Under the pieces are notes generated by a model, which did not search any database, was not told the DNA's origin, and worked only from the letters and a program-made list of their open reading frames with translations. Shown one piece after another: positions 1 to 5,984 of a stretch of DNA of 5,984 nt. The translations under genes were made by a program, and so were the position numbers. How positions within the stretch are numbered: position 1 is the first letter of the stretch; every line of letters starts with the position of its first letter. The DNA comes from Bacillota bacterium (lineage in GTDB: Bacteria; Bacillota_I; Bacilli_A; RFN20; CAG-826): contig DOQE01000138.1 in the NCBI GenBank assembly GCA_003512585.1, positions 2,201-8,184 on the forward strand, written 5' to 3'.

Positions 1-994
1 TTTTCTTTTGGAAATTATAGGCATCGCGACAGGCATCAACAACATTATACTTAGCAACCCAATGCAATTCGTTTTTGGCTTTATCGCATTGAGCATAATT
101 CTCATCGACATCGCCAGGACGTCTAGCTTCTATTTGATATGGGATTTTAACTCCATTTGCTTCCTCGAAAGCATGAACCATTTGTAAAACGGAAGTCCCT
201 TTTCCAGTGCCTAAATTATAAATGACTAAACCAGGGTTTTCTTCTAATTTAGTTAATGTTGCAACATGCCCTTGGGCTAAATCTAAAACATGAATATAAT
301 CTCTAACCCCCGTACCATCTATTGTTTTATAATCATCGCCATAAACACGAAGATATTTAAGTTTTCCAATAGCGACTTGGCAAATATATGGCATTAGGTT
401 ATTCGGGATACCGTTAGGATCTTCACCTAGTAAGCCAGATGGATGAGCGCCAATAGGGTTAAAGTAGCGAAGCAAAGCAGCATTCATGCTCTTATCGGCT
501 TTGCAAAAATCGGTAATGATTCTTTCGATCATGACTTTTGTTTCGCCATACGGGTTGGTCGCTGATTTAACTGGATCAGTTTCTTTTAAAGGAACTCTAT
601 CTGGAACCCCATATACGGTCGCGCTAGAAGAGAAGACTAGGTTTTTAACGCCGAACTCTTTCATTAAAGAAAGCAAATTACAAGTAGAAACCAAATTATT
701 TGAATAATATTCGACAGGCTTTGAAACGCTTTCGCCAACGGCTTTTAAACCGGCAAAATGAATAACGGCATCAAATTTTTCGGTTTCAAATACTTTTCTA
801 AAAGCAGGTAAATTGCAACAATCGACTTCATAAAAAGTTGGTTTGACCCCTGTAATGGTTTTGATTCTATCCACTACCTCTTTTTTAGAATTATAAAGAT
901 TATCGACAATGCAAACATCGTATCCCTTTTCAATTAAGGCAATAACGGTCTCGCTTCCGATAAATCCGGTCCCACCAGTTACTAATACTCTCAT
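1..994 (-). CDS. galE: UDP-glucose 4-epimerase, missing only the extreme C-terminus
   Basis: GalE interconverts UDP-glucose and UDP-galactose in the cytoplasm using a tightly bound NAD+; it serves galactose use (Leloir pathway) and supplies sugars for surface polysaccharides. The window holds 331 codons with no stop; E. coli GalE is 338 residues, so only a few codons should be missing past position 1. Seen directly: the Rossmann NAD+ motif GGTGFIG at residues 7-13, HFAGLKAVGES at 79-89, the catalytic Ser in FSSSATVYG (S124), and YGETK with Y149 and K153. These numbers equal those of E. coli GalE, so there is essentially no insertion or deletion. LLRYFNPIGAHPSG, GIPNNLMPYI and GTGVRDYIHVLDLA follow in the expected order. 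Residue 299, the E. coli Tyr position that gates substrate size, is Asn. The ATG at 994 overlaps the stop of the upstream DUF1836 gene as ATGA and follows a strong ribosome site, so this start is secure. No galK or galT is visible. Confidence 0.96.
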   Translation of the reverse strand, partial: MRVLVTGGTGFIGSETVIALIEKGYDVCIVDNLYNSKKEVVDRIKTITGVKPTFYEVDCCNLPAFRKVFETEKFDAVIHFAGLKAVGESVSKPVEYYSNNLVSTCNLLSLMKEFGVKNLVFSSSATVYGVPDRVPLKETDPVKSATNPYGETKVMIERIITDFCKADKSMNAALLRYFNPIGAHPSGLLGEDPNGIPNNLMPYICQVAIGKLKYLRVYGDDYKTIDGTGVRDYIHVLDLAQGHVATLTKLEENPGLVIYNLGTGKGTSVLQMVHAFEEANGVKIPYQIEARRPGDVDENYAQCDKAKNELHWVAKYNVVDACRDAYNFQKK

Positions 995-1752
995 TGTTTT
1001 TTCTCCTTTTTATTTTTTTGTTTTGTATTCAATGATTTTTTTGCATTTGCTTTGGCTTGTTCGTTTTTCGCCTCCGCTAGACGCCTAGCTTCTTTTTCCC
1101 CAATTATGGCTTCATGTTTTAATTCATGGCTAGAAGGGGTAATTTCCTTAGAAGCTGTCTCGCTATGAAGCTCTTTTCTTAACAAAGAAATAATATAGTC
1201 GCTTAATAGTTTATTAGCTTGGCTTGAAATAGCTAGTCTAAGCGCCAATAAGCCCAAGCCATCTCTAGCTGAGTTGATAGCCTTTTCTTTGTTTGTTTTC
1301 TTTTCGACTTTAAATCTTTTGCCAATTTGATCGACCTTGGTTGATATCTTATTGCTAGCCTCGCTTAAGATAGAAGTCTCAAGCTCACAAAAGAAAGCGT
1401 AAAGTTTGCCTTTATCGGTGGATATACCTTTGTCTAGTTCAAGAAGCAAAGACATATCGGACATCGAAATCGTGCTTTTCATTAAGCAAATGGCCATCAA
1501 ATAGCCAATTTGGTCACGAGAGTATTTCTTTTTAATGGGCTCAGAAACCATCTTGGCTTTCACATAATTATTAACCATAAAGGAGGTAAGTTGCCTTTCT
1601 TCGCTTGGAGAAAGAGTTTGCAAAGCTCCATTTATGAATTTAAGAACTTGTTCCATATAAAGTTCAACGCCTGGAAGTTCTTTATATTTAGGCAAGGAAA
1701 AAGAAGAGACATCTTTTAAATATTGTTTTAATTCGGCAATCTCTTTTTCCAT
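991..1752 (-). CDS. DUF1836 family protein of unknown function, with a charged C-terminal tail
   Basis: This 253-residue soluble protein has no signal peptide or membrane segment. I assign it to DUF1836, a Bacillota family of unknown function, from recalled family features: LPKYKELPGVELYMEQV (residues 20-36), then NNYVKAKMV and a KKYSRDQIGYLMAICLMK segment (about 61-92). The region at about 54-105 follows the spacing of a MerR-type winged helix-turn-helix (NNY..., then KxYxRDQI, a hydrophobic helix, then a short S-x-S-D-M helix), so DNA binding is a reasonable inference but not shown. Residues 110-190 look helical. From about 192 the sequence changes to a Lys-, Ala- and Glu-rich tail ending in KQKNKKEKKQ, probably disordered or nucleic-acid binding. 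The start is 4 bases after the gatB stop, with a weak ribosome site (AAGAAAAG) inside the end of gatB, and the TGA stop overlaps the galE ATG, so both junctions suggest translational coupling. The family call is from memory. Confidence 0.85.
   Translation of the reverse strand: MEKEIAELKQYLKDVSSFSLPKYKELPGVELYMEQVLKFINGALQTLSPSEERQLTSFMVNNYVKAKMVSEPIKKKYSRDQIGYLMAICLMKSTISMSDMSLLLELDKGISTDKGKLYAFFCELETSILSEASNKISTKVDQIGKRFKVEKKTNKEKAINSARDGLGLLALRLAISSQANKLLSDYIISLLRKELHSETASKEITPSSHELKHEAIIGEKEARRLAEAKNEQAKANAKKSLNTKQKNKKEKKQ
1002..1010 (-). promoter_or_regulatory. Strong ribosome binding site of galE
   Basis: The minus strand reads AAAAGGAGA, seven bases before the galE ATG. It sits inside the lysine-rich 3' end of the DUF1836 gene, so the codons of that tail also serve as the galE leader. 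It decides the galE start at 994. Confidence 0.83.
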
Positions 1753-1756
1753 AAAA

Positions 1757-3184
1757 TTATCTTTTCTTGATTTCCTCGTTCATTATTTTAGCAACTAAAC
1801 TAGGATTAATCTTTCCTTTTCCCTTTTTCATAACTTGGCCAATAAGATAACCTATCGCGCGTCCGTTCCCTCCTTTAAAATCAATAATAGATTGAGGATT
1901 GGAATCAAGGACTTCATTTATCAAAGGCAAAATTTCTCCTGCATCATTGCTTTGCTTTTCTATATGAAGGGCAGATTTAGCATCTTCTATGCCTACATTA
2001 TTATCTAAACAGTAGAATAAGATGTCGCTGCATTGCTTATGGCTAAACCCTTCTTCTTGCATTGAAGCTAATTTGGCTAAGTTTTCACTAGAGAAAGAGA
2101 AGGAAGAAATATCTATGCCCTTCTTATTCAAATAAGAATTAACTTCTACTATTAGAAAATTAGCAATAGTTTTGGCTAGCTTCTTATCGATAAGGCATTT
2201 CTCAAAATAAGAAGACATGTCCAAAGAAGAGAGAATTATTTCGGCATCTTTTTCACTTAATCCGTAAGACAAGTATCTTTCTTTTTTGGAATCGTATAAT
2301 TCCGGACAAGAAGAAATAGCATTTTCTATAAATTCATTAGATAACTTAATGGGAGTAATATTTGGCTCTTCAAAATATTTATAATCGACCGCATCCGTCT
2401 TCTTTCTCATTAAAATTGATTTGCCGCTAGCTTCATCAAATCTTCTAGTTTCTTGCTCAACTTTTCCGCCGCTAAGTAAAATCGCACTTTGCCTTTCAAT
2501 TTCATAATCCAAAGCAAGTTCAATATTCTTGATGGAATTTAAGTTTTTAAGTTCAACTTTAGTCCCAAAAATATTCGACCCGTATGGTCTTAAAGAAACA
2601 TTGACATCAACTCTTAATGAGCCTTCTTCCATCTTGCCATCGCTAGTTAAGGAATAAACAACAATATTTCTAATGGCTTCTACATAATGGCTAGCCTCTA
2701 TGCCAGATCTTAATTCTGGATAAGAAACAATTTCTACTAATGGAGTTCCGGCCCTATTGTAATCAAGAAGAGAATAATCGACAAAATGAAGTTGCTTGCA
2801 AGTATCCTCTTCCATATGGATACGTTCAATACCTATTCTTTTATCGTTACCGTCTTTGTCTTTAATAATTAAATAGCCGTTATGGCCAATAGGTCTTCTT
2901 TGCTGGGTAATTTGAAATCCCTTCGGCAAATCGGCATAGAAATAATTCTTCCTATCGAAATGCAACGTATGGTCTATTTCCATATGCAATGCATTGGCAA
3001 CTCTTATGACATTTATAACTGCCTGTTTATTAACTACCGGCATTGTACCGGGGAAAGCCATGTCAAAAGGAGTTACTTCGGTGTTGGGACTTCTAGAAAA
3101 AGAATTAGGAGAAGAAGAAAACATTTTTGATTTTGTTTTCATCTGAACATGGATTTCAAGTCCGATTACCGGTTCAAAATTCAT
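1757..3184 (-). CDS. gatB: Asp-tRNA(Asn)/Glu-tRNA(Gln) amidotransferase subunit B
   Basis: GatB is the tRNA-binding and kinase subunit of GatCAB. It phosphorylates the Glu or Asp carried by a mischarged tRNA and receives ammonia channelled from GatA to form Gln-tRNA(Gln) or Asn-tRNA(Asn). At 475 residues it has the family's normal full length. Seen: the N-terminal VIGLEIHVQ with E10 and H12 of the metal/ATP site, FDRKNYFYADLPKGFQI, the IHMEEDTCK segment, the family signature DYNRAGTPLVEIVS, KMEEGSLRVDVNVSLRPYG, FGTKVELKNLNS and QETRRFDEASGKS, which together form the catalytic cradle. The C-terminal third, ending in IGYLIGQVMKKGKGKINP, is the helical plus YqeY-like tRNA-binding tail. The ATG at 3184 overlaps the gatA stop by 4 bases and is preceded by an almost perfect ribosome site. 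No key residue is missing. The alternative paralogue GatE (archaeal) is excluded by the length and the lack of a GAD insertion. Confidence 0.98.
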   Translation of the reverse strand: MNFEPVIGLEIHVQMKTKSKMFSSSPNSFSRSPNTEVTPFDMAFPGTMPVVNKQAVINVIRVANALHMEIDHTLHFDRKNYFYADLPKGFQITQQRRPIGHNGYLIIKDKDGNDKRIGIERIHMEEDTCKQLHFVDYSLLDYNRAGTPLVEIVSYPELRSGIEASHYVEAIRNIVVYSLTSDGKMEEGSLRVDVNVSLRPYGSNIFGTKVELKNLNSIKNIELALDYEIERQSAILLSGGKVEQETRRFDEASGKSILMRKKTDAVDYKYFEEPNITPIKLSNEFIENAISSCPELYDSKKERYLSYGLSEKDAEIILSSLDMSSYFEKCLIDKKLAKTIANFLIVEVNSYLNKKGIDISSFSFSSENLAKLASMQEEGFSHKQCSDILFYCLDNNVGIEDAKSALHIEKQSNDAGEILPLINEVLDSNPQSIIDFKGGNGRAIGYLIGQVMKKGKGKINPSLVAKIMNEEIKKR

Positions 3185-4650
3185 AGGTTTCCCTCCTTAT
3201 TGTCATTGATACTTAAATTAGATAATCCACTTATTTCCTCAAATTTATTAGCGATATTAAAGAGCAAAGATTCTTCGAATTTTCTAGTTGTAAAGTTTAC
3301 TCCGATTGGTAAGCCATCCTTTTTAGTTAAAGGCAAAGTAATAGATGGAAGACCGGCAAAGTTCCCAATTGCTAAATAATTGTCCGCGATTAAATATTCG
3401 CTGGATAACTTATCGCCACTATCTATAAACTTAGGAGCCACACTAGGGGCAGCTGGAGCAAAAATAGCATCGTATTCAGTTAAAATCTCATTAGTTTTAT
3501 CGACTATCTTCCTTCTTATTTTTTGTGCTCTTAAAAACAATTCGTCTTGGTTTTCTCTCATCAAGGCAAAACTGCCGATAACAAATCTTCTTTTTATTAA
3601 TTCGCTAAAACCTTTCGTTCTAGCGTTACTCATAACCTCTTGATAAGAAGACCCACCATAATTAGGCCCAAATTTTATGCCATCTAGATTAGCATCGTTA
3701 CTAGTAGCCTCTGCACAAGAAATAACTATATAAACTGGATAAATGGCTTTTAATAAATCCAAAGGAAAACTAACATAATCAACAATTGCCCCTTCTTCTT
3801 TTAGTTTTTCGGCAGCTTTAGAAAAAGAAGAAAGAAGATATTTATCGGAAATGGAATCCAATATTTCTTTAATGACTGCAATTTTTTTGCCTTTGATAGA
3901 ATCATTGATATGAAAAGTATAATCTTCTACCTTTTCTAAACTAGAAGTTGAATCTTTTTCATCTCTTCCTGCCAAAGCATTTAATAAAATGGCACTATCT
4001 AAGACGGAACGGGTAAAATAACCTACATGGTCTAAACTAGGGGCAAAAGGAAATAAACCAAACCTAGAAATCCTTCCCCAAGTTGGCTTCATTCCAACTA
4101 GACCGGCAAAAGAGGCCGGCTTTCTAATTGAATCGCCTGTGTCGCTACCAGTAGAAAAAGGAACACCATTAGATGCAACTAAAGAAGCCGATCCACAACT
4201 AGATCCGCCTACCATCCTAGTATGAGTTTTATCATATGGGTTAAATGTTTTTCCTTTATGACCAGTGGTACCAGTCCCTCCCATTGCAAGTTCATCTAGA
4301 GTTGATTTGCCAATTAAAATGGCTTTTTTCTCTTTTAATTTTGTAACAACAGTAGCATCAAAAAGAGGAATATATCCATTTAAAATGTTACTTGAAGCCG
4401 TTGTTTGCAATCCTTTTGTAGAAAAGTTATCTTTGCAAAAATAAGGAATTCCCCATAAAGGATTATCGACTTCTACCTCTTTTAAACTAGAAGCGAAATC
4501 CAAAGCCTCGTCTTCATTTAAAATCTCAATCGCATTATCGTTATTTTCTTTGGCTCTTTTTATGGCTTCCTTAGTTAGTTCTAAAGGAGTAGTTTCTCCC
4601 TTAACTAGACTAGAATGCATTTCAGCAATTGTTCTATCTAAAATCGACAT
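3181..4650 (-). CDS. gatA: Asp-tRNA(Asn)/Glu-tRNA(Gln) amidotransferase subunit A
   Basis: GatA is the glutaminase of GatCAB: it hydrolyses glutamine and passes the ammonia to GatB. This 489-residue protein is a full-length amidase-signature enzyme. The Ser-cisSer-Lys triad can be placed: K73 in FCKDNF, cis-Ser S150 in GGSSCGSA, and nucleophile S174 in GSDTGDSIRKPAS. The 24-residue Ser-Ser spacing matches the S154/S178 pair of S. aureus GatA. LAMGGTGTTG (121-130), VGMKPTWGRISRFGL and CAEATSN are further family landmarks. Two glycines of the usual signature are changed: GGSSGGS reads GGSSCGS (C152) and TGGS reads TGDS (D173, just before the nucleophile). I recall the second change from Mollicutes GatA sequences, so I take the enzyme as active. 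The start is one base after the gatC stop and has a good ribosome site inside gatC. The TGA stop overlaps the gatB ATG. The gatC partner argues for GatA rather than a stand-alone amidase. Confidence 0.97.
   Translation of the reverse strand: MSILDRTIAEMHSSLVKGETTPLELTKEAIKRAKENNDNAIEILNEDEALDFASSLKEVEVDNPLWGIPYFCKDNFSTKGLQTTASSNILNGYIPLFDATVVTKLKEKKAILIGKSTLDELAMGGTGTTGHKGKTFNPYDKTHTRMVGGSSCGSASLVASNGVPFSTGSDTGDSIRKPASFAGLVGMKPTWGRISRFGLFPFAPSLDHVGYFTRSVLDSAILLNALAGRDEKDSTSSLEKVEDYTFHINDSIKGKKIAVIKEILDSISDKYLLSSFSKAAEKLKEEGAIVDYVSFPLDLLKAIYPVYIVISCAEATSNDANLDGIKFGPNYGGSSYQEVMSNARTKGFSELIKRRFVIGSFALMRENQDELFLRAQKIRRKIVDKTNEILTEYDAIFAPAAPSVAPKFIDSGDKLSSEYLIADNYLAIGNFAGLPSITLPLTKKDGLPIGVNFTTRKFEESLLFNIANKFEEISGLSNLSINDNKEGNL
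3191..3198 (-). promoter_or_regulatory. Strong ribosome binding site of gatB
   Basis: On the minus strand this reads AAGGAGGG, six bases before the gatB ATG and inside the last codons of gatA. It is the best anti-16S match in the window and fixes the gatB start at the ATGA overlap. A site this strong allows independent initiation in addition to coupling with gatA. Confidence 0.85.
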
Positions 4651-4651
4651 A

Positions 4652-4948
4652 TTATTGCACCACCTTTGGCAATTTTATTTGCCCATCCATTTTTGAGGCA
4701 GCGTTTTTTATAGCCTCATCCCTAGGCAAAGGTTCTGTCGGGATGTCTTCCCTTAAATAGGAAGTCGAACACTCAAAAGGGAAGGTCATGGGTTCACACT
4801 CCTCAAGTCCTTTGATTTCTCCAATGATATTCATTTGTTTTGTCAAAATATCAAATTCTTCATAAAGAGTGTCCACTTCTTCATCACTCATCGTAAACAA
4901 AAGCCTATTCGCGGCATCTTTTAATACATCTTTTGTTATTTCCTTCAT
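4652..4948 (-). CDS. gatC: Asp-tRNA(Asn)/Glu-tRNA(Gln) amidotransferase subunit C
   Basis: GatC is the small subunit that wraps around the GatA-GatB interface and stabilises the complex. The product has 98 residues, the usual size. The N-terminal half is two predicted helices (VLKDAANRLLFTMSDEEV and a following YEEFDILTKQMNII helix), and the second half carries the family's recognisable tail: YLREDIPTEPLPRDEAIKNA, then DGQIKLPKVV. The N-terminal helix departs from the common VxxLAxLARLxLxxEE pattern (ANRLLFTMSDEEV here), which is typical of how fast this subunit diverges. The middle stretch MTFPFECSTS replaces the more usual PTTHVLDLxN. The identification rests on the C-terminal motif plus its position directly before gatA. 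The ATG at 4948 is supported by AGAAAGG seven bases upstream. The gene follows ligA after 29 bases and is probably co-transcribed with it. Confidence 0.95.
   Translation of the reverse strand: MKEITKDVLKDAANRLLFTMSDEEVDTLYEEFDILTKQMNIIGEIKGLEECEPMTFPFECSTSYLREDIPTEPLPRDEAIKNAASKMDGQIKLPKVVQ
4659..4667 (-). promoter_or_regulatory. Ribosome binding site of gatA
   Basis: The minus strand reads AAAGGTGGT within the last codons of gatC, eight to nine bases before the gatA ATG. It supports the start at 4650, one base after the gatC TAA. Confidence 0.75.
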
Positions 4949-4955
4949 AAATCAG

Positions 4956-4962
4956 CCTTTCT
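4956..4962 (-). promoter_or_regulatory. Ribosome binding site of gatC
   Basis: The minus strand reads AGAAAGG, seven bases before the gatC ATG, in the 29-base gap after ligA. This gap is the longest non-coding stretch in the window and shows no hairpin or terminator. Confidence 0.7.
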
Positions 4963-4977
4963 ACATTAGTATAAACC

Positions 4978-5984
<1,007 letters not shown>

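Noticed and set aside
486..707. A plus-strand 73-codon frame opposite galE with a hydrophobic N-terminus resembling a signal peptide.
   Set aside because: It overlaps the GalE catalytic region on the other strand, where the conserved motifs dictate the sequence; the hydrophobicity is a by-product of the antisense frame.
3181..3184. Possible code-4 genome (TGA read as Trp), suggested by Mollicutes-like GatA features.
   Set aside because: TGA ends gatA and the DUF1836 gene at the expected family or coupling positions, and Trp is encoded by TGG in GatA and GalE, so the standard code fits.
2882..3643. Several plus-strand open frames of 76-87 codons opposite gatB and gatA.
   Set aside because: They lie wholly antisense to strongly conserved coding sequence, have no ribosome sites or recognisable protein features, and are explained as shadows of the real genes.
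4968..4973. A TATACT -10-like hexamer on the minus strand between ligA and gatC, as a possible gatC promoter.
   Set aside because: No -35-like sequence lies 16-18 bases upstream and there is no extended -10 TGn; in AT-rich DNA such hexamers are expected by chance, and the site would leave almost no leader before the gatC ribosome site.

Overview
The window is an ordinary chromosomal housekeeping region of a low-GC Gram-positive (Bacillota) bacterium. All six genes lie on the minus strand and are packed almost without gaps. Reading in the direction of transcription (high to low coordinates) they are: the 3' half of ligA (NAD+-dependent DNA ligase), gatC, gatA and gatB (the three subunits of the Asp-tRNA(Asn)/Glu-tRNA(Gln) amidotransferase), a DUF1836-family protein of unknown function, and galE (UDP-glucose 4-epimerase), which lacks only its last few codons. 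The ligA-gatCAB order is typical of Bacillota. The sequence is AT-rich, the ribosome binding sites are AGGAGG-like, and TGA serves as a stop codon at the ends of gatA and the DUF1836 gene while tryptophan is TGG. This fits the standard bacterial code and argues against a code-4 Mollicute. Some residues in GatA remind me of Mollicutes and their Bacilli relatives, but the lineage cannot be fixed from this sequence alone.

Layout: 1-994 galE (3' end cut by the window edge); 991-1752 DUF1836 gene; 1757-3184 gatB; 3181-4650 gatA; 4652-4948 gatC; 4978-5984 ligA (5' part cut by the window edge). The largest gap is 29 bases (ligA to gatC). Two junctions are 4-base ATGA stop/start overlaps (gatA/gatB and DUF1836/galE), and the others are 1-4 bases. 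No terminator or convincing promoter is visible, so the genes are most simply read as one operon whose promoter lies upstream of the window.

Functionally, GatCAB makes Gln-tRNA(Gln) and/or Asn-tRNA(Asn) by amidating mischarged tRNAs, LigA seals nicks during DNA replication and repair, and GalE interconverts UDP-glucose and UDP-galactose for envelope or exopolysaccharide sugars or for galactose use. They share no obvious pathway; the cluster looks like growth-linked housekeeping co-expression. The least understood gene is the DUF1836 protein, which has a MerR-like helix-turn-helix pattern and a long lysine-rich tail. I found no mobile element, CRISPR array, RNA gene, repeat family or undescribed multi-gene system.
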